NCBI GenBank assembly: GCA_003241485.1
Contig: QFQD01000089.1
Span: 1-14,749 of the forward strand
Direction of reading: 5' to 3'
DNA length: 14,749 nt
DNA from: Ancylobacter novellus
GTDB lineage: Bacteria > Pseudomonadota > Alphaproteobacteria > Rhizobiales > Xanthobacteraceae
In this document: positions 8,126-14,452 of the stretch, one piece after another
How the letters are laid out: each line of letters opens with the position of its first letter
Numbering within the stretch: position 1 is the first letter of the stretch
The notes under the pieces: model-generated
Seen by the model: the letters and a program-made list of their open reading frames with translations, nothing else
The model's database searches: none
What the model was told of the DNA's origin: nothing
Made by a program: the position numbers and the translations under genes

Positions 8126-8140
8126 GGCACGGCGCCCTAT
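8122..8140. terminator. Hairpin between convergent traH and PIN gene, possible bidirectional terminator
   Basis: ATAGGGC-acggc-GCCCTAT is a perfect 7-bp stem with a 5-base loop. The traH stop (TAG, 8123-8125) is in the left arm and the stop of the convergent PIN gene (TAG on the minus strand, 8139-8137) in the right arm. Neither strand has a long T-tract after the stem, so intrinsic termination would be weak. The symmetry and position suggest a shared bidirectional end. Confidence 0.45.
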
Positions 8141-9192
8141 TCCACGATGATATCGCGCGTCAGCAGCTCGGATTCCAAGAAGCGCAAGCTGCGCAGGTCT
8201 ATCGAGACATAGATCTTCAGGCGGGCATGGATGCGCGACGACGTTTCCAGTTCGGTTGGAATAATGTCGTCATCTTTATCGCGCAACTCTTTTTCGTCGA
8301 AGTAGCGCACCTTCGCGTCGAGAGTCGCGTTCACCTGGATGATCAGACCGATCTTGGAGTCATCGAACGCGGCGACGTCATATTCGTCGAGGCTGACAAT
8401 CTCGTTCAGCTCGGTGGAGACGACGTTCCCATCGGTCAGTGGGCCGTAATAGACGAAATCGACGAAATCCAGATCGGCCTCGATGGCAGCTGTCACCTGA
8501 TCATCGAAACCGGGCGAAGCAAAAATCTCATCGACGAGCGCCTCGATGTCGCCTGCTTCTCCTGCTGCAGTGGCGGCAGCTGCAAGGACCTCGTCCAGAG
8601 TTTGCAATGGAATGAGGGGGGCGTGGCTTTCGGCAGCACGACGAAGGGCAGCGTCTCCGCTGACAACATACATGGAGATGTCGTTGCTCGTGCAATAGCG
8701 GGCGATGCCTTCCACAACGAAGGCGTCGGGAAATTCCTTGCTGCCTCTCTGCTCGAAGGGAGCGAGGCCTGCGAAATATCGTTTGAAGACGATCCGCGCT
8801 GGCGTGTCCAGAGCGAGAACCGAATGGCCGCGCAGTCGCGTGATCAATGTGTTGAGAAAACCCTTCCATGCGGCGTCCGCAAGTTGCTGGGCGTCGATCT
8901 CCCTTACCGTGTCGTTCGGTCGCCCCGCGATCTGCGAGATGCGGTTGAAGTCGCGGGCGAGGCGCTTCGCTTCTGCCGCTTTGGCAACGACCTCCTCGGT
9001 GAGCTGGCGCTGGATCTCCGCAAGCGTGATGTCGGTGAAGTGCACTACGATCCGGCCCGCGTCGATCTCCTTCGCGAGCAGCGCGAATTGCGTGTTGGAG
9101 ATGTTGAATCCGGCACGGCGATAGACCTCCGTGTCGAGGAAAACATGGCGGGTCCGCAGTGGCTCGGTTGCTTTGCGGGCAGGCTTGCTCAT
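8137..9192 (-). CDS. Large PIN-domain protein (DUF4935/PIN_12-like), third gene of the vapBC operon
   Basis: A 351-residue protein with an N-terminal PIN-type nuclease domain (about residues 15-195). Four acidic positions fit a PIN active site: Asp20 (VFLDTEVY), Glu59 (TLAEIQRQL), Asp156 (KEFPDAF) and Asp180 (YVVSGDAAL). KEFPDAF together with SGD is characteristic of the DUF4935/PIN_12 group. The C-terminal part (about 205-351) is acidic and alternates short hydrophobic strands (IGLIIQVNATLDAKVRYF, RIHARLKIYVSIDL); I cannot name the fold, but beta-rich structure is likely. The ATG at 9192 overlaps the vapC stop as ATGA, so it is probably co-translated with vapC. It is likely an RNase acting on cellular or phage RNA (inference). 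It could be a second toxin of the module or an independent defence protein. Confidence 0.8.
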   Translation of the reverse strand: MSKPARKATEPLRTRHVFLDTEVYRRAGFNISNTQFALLAKEIDAGRIVVHFTDITLAEIQRQLTEEVVAKAAEAKRLARDFNRISQIAGRPNDTVREIDAQQLADAAWKGFLNTLITRLRGHSVLALDTPARIVFKRYFAGLAPFEQRGSKEFPDAFVVEGIARYCTSNDISMYVVSGDAALRRAAESHAPLIPLQTLDEVLAAAATAAGEAGDIEALVDEIFASPGFDDQVTAAIEADLDFVDFVYYGPLTDGNVVSTELNEIVSLDEYDVAAFDDSKIGLIIQVNATLDAKVRYFDEKELRDKDDDIIPTELETSSRIHARLKIYVSIDLRSLRFLESELLTRDIIVE

Positions 9193-9575
9193 GAGGCAGC
9201 AATGTCGGTCTGGCCGAAATCATTGCCCTTGAAGAGAAGCGGCTCACCCGTCGCTTTCGCCAGCGCATAGGCGAAGCAGTCGCCATAGTTCAGCCCGGCC
9301 TTGTGCCGGCCCTTGCCGAAGTCGAGAAACGCCTGCCGGGCAAGTTCGCCATGTTCGATCGTGACCGGCTCGATGGCGATACCAGCGCGACGAAAGAACA
9401 CCTCCGCTTGCCTCATGCCTTCCGGGCCGAGCTGGTTCTCGATCACCATCGAGAGCTCGACATAATTCGCGACGCTGATGCGGCAGATGTCGGCATCGTG
9501 GATGCGCTGGGCAAACTCCTCCGCCTCGTCCTCCCGGTAGAGGATTGCGACCATGGCCGAGGTGTCGATGATCAT
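9189..9575 (-). CDS. vapC: VapC-type PIN ribonuclease toxin
   Basis: A 128-residue type II toxin. VapC proteins are Mg-dependent RNases that cut tRNA or rRNA and arrest growth unless bound by the VapB antitoxin. The PIN acidic residues are visible: Asp4 (MIIDTSAMVA), Glu40 (SVANYVELSMV), Asp99 (GLNYGDCFAYALA) and Asp119 (LLFKGNDFGQTDI). The GLNYGDCFAYALAK and KGNDFGQTDI motifs are characteristic of the VapC30/Rv0624-like group. The ATG at 9575 overlaps the vapB stop (ATGA), and its own stop overlaps the start of the next PIN gene in the same way. The target RNA cannot be read from the sequence. Confidence 0.93.
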   Translation of the reverse strand: MIIDTSAMVAILYREDEAEEFAQRIHDADICRISVANYVELSMVIENQLGPEGMRQAEVFFRRAGIAIEPVTIEHGELARQAFLDFGKGRHKAGLNYGDCFAYALAKATGEPLLFKGNDFGQTDIAAS

Positions 9576-9820
9576 TTCGGGAGACCGTGCTCGTCATAGA
9601 GAAGGTCCGCATGATCGGCATACGGCCGCTTCACATGCGCGGCTGCGCGGTCGGCGATCGCCAGAAGCTCCAGCACGCTGGCCTTGCCCTTGCTGCGCTC
9701 GATCCGTTCATACCGCTCGCGCAGGGCTTCCGTGACGATGCGCGTCATGCTTTCACCGGTGACGCGGGCGATTGCCTGCGCCAGCCGATGCGCCTCCGGG
9801 TCCTTGACGTTGAGGCTCAT
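9572..9820 (-). CDS. vapB: VapB-type ribbon-helix-helix antitoxin
   Basis: An 82-residue antitoxin of the Rv0623/PSK-type family. The N-terminal ribbon-helix-helix segment MSLNVKDPEAHRLAQAIA plus VTGESMTRIVTEALRERYER should bind its own promoter. The C-terminal tail ending HADLLYDEHGLPK is the family's toxin-neutralising end. I chose the ATG at 9820, which has GGAGG 4-5 bases upstream (bases 9825-9829). A TTG 21 bases further out at 9841 has no such site and adds residues foreign to the family. It is first gene of vapB-vapC-PIN, ending in a 4-base overlap with vapC. It is expected to autorepress through the repeats at 9851-9866. Confidence 0.92.
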   Translation of the reverse strand: MSLNVKDPEAHRLAQAIARVTGESMTRIVTEALRERYERIERSKGKASVLELLAIADRAAAHVKRPYADHADLLYDEHGLPK

Positions 9821-9850
9821 GTTGCCTCCATTTCTAGACAAACGGAATTC

Positions 9851-9886
9851 ATTCTACCATTCTACCCATTTCGCTTTGTGAGACAA
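9851..9886 (-). promoter_or_regulatory. Promoter and probable operator of the vapBC-PIN operon
   Basis: On the minus strand a -35-like TTGTCT (9886-9881) is followed after 16 bases by a -10-like TAGAAT (9864-9859). The hexamer belongs to a perfect tandem 8-bp repeat, ATTCTACC twice on the plus strand at 9851-9858 and 9859-9866, so a second TAGAAT lies 8 bases further. Iterated short repeats over the -10 box are typical VapB/RHH operators, so autoregulation is inferred. The segment is more AT-rich than its surroundings. Confidence 0.6.
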
Positions 9887-9941
9887 GGACGCAGTTGTGA
9901 GGGGGAAGCGACATCGGGTCTGCGGCAATCCCAACCGAAGC

Positions 9942-10241
9942 GGCCTACTGCCGCCAAACTTCTCGCGAAGGCACGGGTCCGCCAATGGCGTCGTGCTGAC
10001 CGCCGGCGGGGCGGGAATCGACGCCGGACAATTGCGGGCTCGGCGGCGGCCAATTCTGCTTGGTGCGGACGGCGACTGGCGAGGTGGCCGTCGTCAATGG
10101 CACGGGGCCCACCCCGCGCGCCATAGGCCGGGCGGCCAATGACGGCGGCGGCAGCGTCACCGTGCCCGGCATCGTCGATGCATGGGCGCGGATGAGCCGC
10201 CGGTGGGGCGCCTGCCGCTCGATTGCCTGAAGGCGCCGCTG
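9942..10241 (+). pseudogene. Frameshifted remnant of a gamma-glutamyltransferase-family gene
   Basis: Three short stretches in three reading states together resemble the N-terminal half of gamma-glutamyltranspeptidase-type proteins. The first, around 9950-10027, reads ANGVVLTAGGAGIDAG, like the family's AGGNAVDA segment. The second, 10030-10227, reads NCGLGGGQFCLVRTATGEVA and later SVTVPGIVDAWARMSRRWG, close to the family's GLGGGxF and VPGAVDGW motifs. The third, 10209-10241, reads RLPLDCLKAPL, which normally follows that motif directly but is in another frame. About 20 or more residues seem missing between the first two pieces, and there is neither a start nor the catalytic Thr region. It is a dead fragment, probably left by an earlier insertion. 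Assignment is by motif memory only. Confidence 0.6.
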
Positions 10242-10321
10242 ACAAACACCCGAAGTCCTTCATCTGGCGCGCCGATCCCAACGCTATCATCGCCGCACGT
10301 AGCCGCGGCTCGTGCTGGTGA
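10238..10321 (+). pseudogene. Possible C-terminal fragment of an IS630-family transposase
   Basis: The frame read from 10238 gives ADKHPKSFIWRADPNAIIAA and then a further arginine-rich stretch to a TGA at 10319-10321. The pattern (N)PKPFxWTxxPxxIIAAxxRG is the usual C-terminal end of IS630-type transposases in rhizobia. No terminal inverted repeats, DDE residues or upstream part of the gene are visible. It directly follows the gamma-glutamyltransferase remnant, consistent with insertion into that gene and later decay. The match is short, so confidence is limited. Confidence 0.4.
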
Positions 10322-10501
10322 TGTCGACCCCTGTCGGTTGGCGTGGAGATGCCGCGACGCCTGGAGGTGTTCCAGGTGCGCTGTTGTCCGCGGCTCACTA
10401 CCATTTGTCGAGGAAGATTGGAAAAAACTGGCTTTTGAATTCGCCGCTCTGATGGTTAAAACTCATCTGCACGGAAACGAGGTGCCACTCGGAGGATCGT
10501 A

Positions 10502-11206
10502 GTGAAGCATTGGATTGAGAGGCTTACCGATCTGACGGCGTTAGGATTGGACGAAATTGATCTCAAATCGGCGCTAACGGATCTCGCAGAATCATTTGGC
10601 TTTGGCGGATATGCCTATTTGCACATGCAGATGAACAATACATTCGCCATTTCAAATTATTCTAATGAATGGCAGCGCGTATACTTCAGCGAAAGGTACG
10701 CCGGCGTTGATCCCGTCGTGGAGCGGGCACGGCGGCTGAAGCGGGCGTTCTCCTGGGACGGCGAGGCGGATCGCTCGCGCCTGTCGAGGGAACAGCGCTC
10801 CTTCTTCTCGCACGCCGCCGACTTCGCGATCCGCTCTGGATTTACCATTCCGGTCACCACCGCCAACGGCTTCATGTCGATGTTCACGCTGGCATCCGAC
10901 AAGCCCAGGATCGACCCTGAAAGGGATATTGACGCCATCGCGGCCGCTGCCGCCGTGGGCCAGCTCCACGCGCGCATTGCGCATCTGCAGGCGACCCCGA
11001 CGATCGAGGAGCATACATGGCTCGATGCGAAGGAGGCCGCCTATCTGCGCTGGATTGCCCTAGGCAAGACGGTGGAGGAAGTGGCTGAGCTTCACAATGT
11101 CAAGTACAATAGCGTGCGAGTTAAACTCGCTGAAACAAAAAAGCGGTTCGACGTGTATACGATTACGCAGCTTGTTGCCGTGGCGATCCGCCGGAAACTA
11201 ATCTGA
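10502..11206 (+). CDS. traR: TraR, LuxR-type quorum-sensing activator of conjugation
   Basis: A 234-residue regulator, the same length as TraR of Ti plasmids. It binds an acyl-homoserine lactone (3-oxo-C8 in pTi) and then the tra box to activate transfer genes. The N-terminal ligand domain (about 1-165) keeps the pocket residues Tyr53, Trp57, Asp70, Trp85 and Thr129 at pTi TraR numbering, and the block RSGFTIPVTTANGFMSMFT. The C-terminal LuxR helix-turn-helix (about 172-234) reads LDAKEAAYLRWIALGKTVEE, then VKYNSVRVKL, and ends VAVAIRRKLI. The GTG start has GGAGGA 5 bases upstream. Its beginning (10500-10700) is more AT-rich than the flanking tra genes. It converges on traM with a 3-base gap. 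The ligand synthase gene traI is not in the window. Confidence 0.96.
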   Translation: MKHWIERLTDLTALGLDEIDLKSALTDLAESFGFGGYAYLHMQMNNTFAISNYSNEWQRVYFSERYAGVDPVVERARRLKRAFSWDGEADRSRLSREQRSFFSHAADFAIRSGFTIPVTTANGFMSMFTLASDKPRIDPERDIDAIAAAAAVGQLHARIAHLQATPTIEEHTWLDAKEAAYLRWIALGKTVEEVAELHNVKYNSVRVKLAETKKRFDVYTITQLVAVAIRRKLI

Positions 11207-11209
11207 TGA

Positions 11210-11518
11210 TTAATTCACCGAAACACTCGGCGTATAGCCGAGAAGTGCGATAAGGGTTGCGACGGCAGCCATTTGAGTGTGCATCTCGATGGCTGCCTCA
11301 ATATATCGGATATGCTGTTCGCCCCCTTGCGTCTTTCCGGCCTTGCAGGTGTCAGGAAGTTCGTGGAACAGCTCATCGGCGCGATTGACCAACTGCCTGT
11401 GGATGCGGATCGCATTGACCGTGATGGCCTCGAGATCCGACTGCGGCAGCCCTCGCGTCAGTCCGATGAGGGGACGAAGTTCGATTTTGGTCTCCGATGC
11501 GGACTCGCTGGTTTCCAT
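11210..11518 (-). CDS. traM: TraM, anti-activator of TraR
   Basis: A 102-residue protein identical in length to TraM of Ti plasmids. TraM dimers bind the TraR C-terminal domain and block its DNA binding until enough TraR-AHL accumulates. The family core is plain: ELRPLIGLTRGLPQSDLEAI, then VNRADELFHELPDTCKAGKT, GGEQHIRYIEAAIEMHTQM, ending LLGYTPSVSVN. The ATG at 11518 gives METSESASETKIELRPL, the normal spacing to the core. GGAG abuts the ATG and is too close to be a good ribosome binding site; AGG is about 12 bases upstream. It lies in the same orientation as the trb operon but separated from trbI by 324 bases. It converges on traR. Confidence 0.95.
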   Translation of the reverse strand: METSESASETKIELRPLIGLTRGLPQSDLEAITVNAIRIHRQLVNRADELFHELPDTCKAGKTQGGEQHIRYIEAAIEMHTQMAAVATLIALLGYTPSVSVN

Positions 11519-11842
11519 CTCCTGCTCGCCTGAAGTTGTCCGCGGTGCTCCCCCGCCGACGTTAATCCCATGAACCCTAGCGGGGGGTTAGAAGCCGAGA
11601 TCATCGGCCCTGCGACCTTAGCACTGAAGCGCTTGGACATACGTCACAGACACTTGGCCGTAAGGTCAGAGGTTTCTGGTGCCCTTCCGGTCGGCACCAA
11701 CCGATTCTAAACCCAGGACAGTGCGTACTGCCCCAATCACCTTCTACGCAGCATGACGCTGCCACGCCAGTGCCGAGCCGCATCACGACGGTCGGCATCC
11801 TAAAGAATCTGTCAGGGGAACAGTGCCTTGGGTGGCGATCCC
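11519..11842. other. Gene-free interval between trbI and traM
   Basis: It should contain the traM promoter and the end of the trb operon. I see no convincing ORF and no TGCA-centred tra box. Two inverted repeats are visible: TGGTGCC/GGCACCA (11677-11699) and AGGGGA/TCCCCT flanking about 19 bases near 11815-11845, just after the trbI stop. Neither has a T-tract. Confidence 0.6.
11677..11699. repeat. Inverted repeat in the trbI-traM gap
   Basis: TGGTGCC-cttccggtc-GGCACCA is a perfect 7-bp inverted repeat with a 9-base loop. It could be a protein-binding site upstream of traM, a weak terminator for trb transcripts, or a remnant of a mobile element end. Nothing decides between these. Confidence 0.4.
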
Positions 11843-13124
11843 CTATCCCCGATAGGCGCCGGGGAACACGATGTCCTGGTCGACCAGCACGTTGAACTGG
11901 TAGCCTGGACGGATCTCGAGCGTCGGCTGGACGTCCATGTTGCGCTGGATGGTCTGTTCCGCCGTCCGACCGAAGGTCTCGGCAAAATTGATCCGCGCGG
12001 CATCCTCGGGGCTGTTGGAATTGAACGGGTCATTGTTCTGGGGAATCGCCATGTCGATCCCGGTGCCGATCAGGGCGATCAGTATGGCGGAGCCGAAGGT
12101 GTCCAGCCATTTGCGATCGACCTTGTCGCGGAAGCCGCCATAGCCCTCAGCGTCCGTTCCCGCCATGCCGCCGATCTGCAATGTCGAGCCGTTCGGGTAG
12201 ATGATATCGGTCCAGACGACGAGGACACGGCTCTGCCCGAACGACACCTTGCTGTCGTAGCGACCGAGGAGCTTCGTGCCCTGCGGAATGAGCAGGCGAT
12301 GGCCGGTCGCGCTGTCATAGACATTCTGGCTCACCTGCGCGGTGATGCGCCCCGGCAGGTCGGAGTTGATGCCCCGAGCCGCGCTTCAGCTCAAAGGGCG
12401 AGAGCTGCGGCACCACCCGGTTCGGCAGATATCCGAGGTTTTTGAGATCGGCGTTGAAGAAGTCTTCCTTGGCGCGCTGACCGTTGGGATCCGGATTTAT
12501 GCCGCCGGCTCCCGCGCGCAAGGCGGCGGCGAGAAGGTCCGAGGCCCCGCTCGTGCCCGACGCCGGAACCGGTTCGGCGGGACGGGACGCTGAGCCGAGG
12601 TCTCGCCCGTCGAGCTTGCTGCGATCGATCGCGAGGGGGGCATCATAGGCCGCGTCGTTCGCCTGCAATCGCGCCATGTCCTGACGATGACGCTCACGCA
12701 GATATTGCTCTTCCCTCTCGCGCTGCAAACGCGCCCGCCAGACCGTTTCCGACTCTAGCGCCGGTTCCGGTCGTATGCCGGCTTGCTGGGCGGGCGGGGT
12801 CTTGAACGGGTTGGCCGCCGGCTCCTCTTTGGTCGCGGCCGGCACGGGCGGGAGCGACGTCGCCGGCGAGGGCTCGCCAATAATCGCGTCGCCGACGCCG
12901 CGTTTGAGCTGGTCGGCGAAGGTGGAAGCCGGATTGCCGGCGCTCTCCCCAGGTCCGGTCGCGTCTCCCATGCGTAGGCCGCGCGAGGCCAAGCCGTAGA
13001 CGATCACACCCAGGAAGGCGACGACCAGCACGATGACGATGATGACGGGCAGCCGGTTGATCCGGCGCATGCCGGCGTCGGTCCCGTTATTCGCAGCACC
13101 GCCGAGCTTGAGGGATTGCGTCAT
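11843..13124 (-). pseudogene. trbI: trbI, VirB10-like mating-channel protein, disrupted by a small deletion and frameshift
   Basis: TrbI is the VirB10-like protein that spans both membranes of the conjugation channel. The ATG at 13124 (AGGAA upstream) opens a frame with a cytoplasmic start, a membrane segment (about residues 24-46, LPVIIVIVLVVAFLGVIVYG) and a Pro-rich periplasmic region. It is family-like up to ELKRGS (residue 250, base 12375), then 19 foreign residues lead to a stop at 12315. The family continues in the next frame from GINSDLPG (base 12373) through MSQNVYDSATGHRLLIPQGT to FPGAYRG, stop at 11843. Between RGS and GIN the intact family has about eight residues (VIPAVMIS, from memory), here replaced by a single base, a net loss of 23 bases. 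Restored length would be about 434 residues, normal for TrbI. The lost piece belongs to the conserved VirB10 core, so the product is probably non-functional. A sequencing or assembly error cannot be excluded. Confidence 0.88.
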
Positions 13125-13134
13125 GGCACTATTC

Positions 13135-13590
13135 CTATCCGCGCCGCATGACAGAGACCGGGCTCGCCGGCGTCGCGCCAGCTGCCGTCACGCTATAGGC
13201 GCGACCCAGTTCCACATTGGCTGTGGAAAGCCGGGCAAGAACCTGGCCCTCAAAGGGAACGATCATGTAGGCAAGCGGGACAATGCTCGTGCCGCCCTCG
13301 GTCTTCTGGTCCGTGACGACGGCATAGCCCCAGCCCTTCAGGGCGGTTTCGAGAGCTTCTCCGAAAGGCGAACCGTCCTGCTTGAGCGCGATCGTGGCGG
13401 TTCCCGGCCCGACCTGTTCGGCCAGCCGGCTCACCATTTCACCGGCGATCGCGCTTGCGGCAGGACCGGACACGTCGGCGGGTGCGTCGCTGGCAATGAG
13501 GGTGCCCTGTCCGGCGGTCTGACATCCGGCAAGGACAAGCGCGAGCACTGCCGCGCCGGCCAGGGAACGCAATCTGGGAGAAAGGAGCAT
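13135..13590 (-). CDS. trbH: TrbH, conjugal transfer lipoprotein
   Basis: A 151-residue protein with a lipoprotein signal: basic start MLLSPRLRSL, hydrophobic stretch AGAAVLALVLAG and lipobox LAGC with Cys23 as the lipidated residue. The mature part includes IAGEMVSRLAEQVGPGTATI and GEALETALKGWGYAVVTD. It is the small VirB7-like lipoprotein of the Ti-type Trb system, expected to sit in the outer membrane core complex with TrbG and TrbI; that role is inferred from position and signal. The ATG overlaps the trbG stop as TGATG, and trbI starts 10 bases after its stop, so the genes are in one operon. Confidence 0.9.
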   Translation of the reverse strand: MLLSPRLRSLAGAAVLALVLAGCQTAGQGTLIASDAPADVSGPAASAIAGEMVSRLAEQVGPGTATIALKQDGSPFGEALETALKGWGYAVVTDQKTEGGTSIVPLAYMIVPFEGQVLARLSTANVELGRAYSVTAAGATPASPVSVMRRG

Positions 13591-14435
13591 CAGCCACCCC
13601 TCCGGATCGTCACCTTCTCCTGGTTCCAGCCGACGCCTGACACGAGCACGGCCCTGTCGACATGATAGTCGACGATCATCATGTCGCCCTTCATGCGGTA
13701 ATTGACGATGCGGCTCTGTCCGCCCGAGGTCACGAAGAGGACCGGCGCATCCTGGCCGGTGATCGAGCGGGGAAACTGGATGTAGGTCTTCTGTCCGTCG
13801 CTATAGACCCGGCTCGGCCGCCAGCCGGCCCGCCCGGAGACCGAGTATTCGAACTGGAGCTGCTCGGCCGGCACGCCGGCGCCGGGGATGGTGCTGGCCT
13901 CGATCCGGGCATTGATGTCCGCCATTCTGGTGGAGACATCCTCGGGATAGGCGAAGCCGATGCGGGCCATGTATTCGCTCTGATGCGATTTCAGCTGGAT
14001 GTGGTAGGTGCGGCGTGAGGTCGTCACCACCATCGAGGTGACGAGCCCCGGCTCCGACGGCTTGACGATCAGGTGGATCGCCTGGCCATCGGCCGCTCCC
14101 GACGTTGCCGGCTCGACCTTCCAGCGGACGGTGTCGCCGACGAGCACGTCGCGGACCACTTCGCCCGGCTGGAGTTCGATGTCGCAGACCTGTAGCGGGG
14201 AGCAGACGACGGAGGGCTGGATCTCGCCATAGAGAAAGACGACCTTCCCATCAGGTCCTCGCGTGACCACGCCGGGGCTGCCCCGCCACCGCCCCGAAAT
14301 GCCGGTGCCCTTGGCCTCGTTGGCGCTGAGGCCCTGCGCTTTCACGCAGGTGGGGGAGTTCAGAAGGGAGGCCAGGAGGGCGATAGCGATGGTGGTCGGC
14401 AGAAAAGGCCGGATTGCTGCGTATTGTTCGTGCAT
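13590..14435 (-). CDS. trbG: TrbG, VirB9/CagX-like outer-membrane core protein
   Basis: A 281-residue periplasmic/outer-membrane subunit of the mating channel. The signal peptide is MHEQYAAIRPFLPTTIAIAL followed by a hydrophobic run, with a likely cleavage site near CVKAQ. The mature VirB9-type domain has the N-terminal beta part (GKVVFLYGEIQPSVVCSPLQ, VCDIELQPGEVVRDVLVGD), the middle TSRRTYHIQLKSHQSEYMAR and the C-terminal beta domain with YSDGQKTYIQFP and VDYHVDRAVLVSG. An earlier ATG at 14471 would add 12 residues and overlap trbF; I prefer 14435 because it starts at a normal signal peptide. Neither start has a well-spaced Shine-Dalgarno (GAAAGG is about 13 bases before 14435), so the start is uncertain. 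It is followed by trbH with a 1-base overlap. Confidence 0.9.
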   Translation of the reverse strand: MHEQYAAIRPFLPTTIAIALLASLLNSPTCVKAQGLSANEAKGTGISGRWRGSPGVVTRGPDGKVVFLYGEIQPSVVCSPLQVCDIELQPGEVVRDVLVGDTVRWKVEPATSGAADGQAIHLIVKPSEPGLVTSMVVTTSRRTYHIQLKSHQSEYMARIGFAYPEDVSTRMADINARIEASTIPGAGVPAEQLQFEYSVSGRAGWRPSRVYSDGQKTYIQFPRSITGQDAPVLFVTSGGQSRIVNYRMKGDMMIVDYHVDRAVLVSGVGWNQEKVTIRRGG

Positions 14436-14452
14436 GCGCGCGTGCGAGCCTT

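Larger units (their letters stand above)
9887..10501. other. Decayed spacer between the vapBC promoter and traR
   Basis: About 615 bases without an intact gene. It holds the gamma-glutamyltransferase and transposase remnants listed separately. From about 10320 to 10501 I recognise nothing. One plus-strand frame ends in LPFVEEDWKKLAFEFAALMV and a stop at 10500-10502 that overlaps the traR GTG (TAGTG). It could be the tail of a lost gene once coupled to traR, or chance. GGAGGA at 10491-10496 is the traR ribosome binding site. An upstream traR promoter must lie here, but I cannot place it. Confidence 0.5.

Noticed and set aside
7801..9270. 489-residue plus-strand ORF across traH and the PIN gene
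   Set aside because: It begins out of frame within traH and runs antisense to the PIN gene; its sequence resembles no family I know, whereas the other reading frames do.
10457..10477. ATCTGCACG upstream of traR as a second tra box
   Set aside because: Only one half-site matches the TraR consensus; the left half (TTAAAACTC) does not.
11601..11798. 65-residue minus ORF in the trbI-traM gap
   Set aside because: No family resemblance, no ribosome binding site that I can see, and odd Cys/Trp-rich composition.
11815..11845. AGGGGA/TCCCCT inverted repeat after trbI as a trb terminator
   Set aside because: Stem of only 6 bp with a loop of about 19 bases and no T-tract; too weak to annotate as a terminator.
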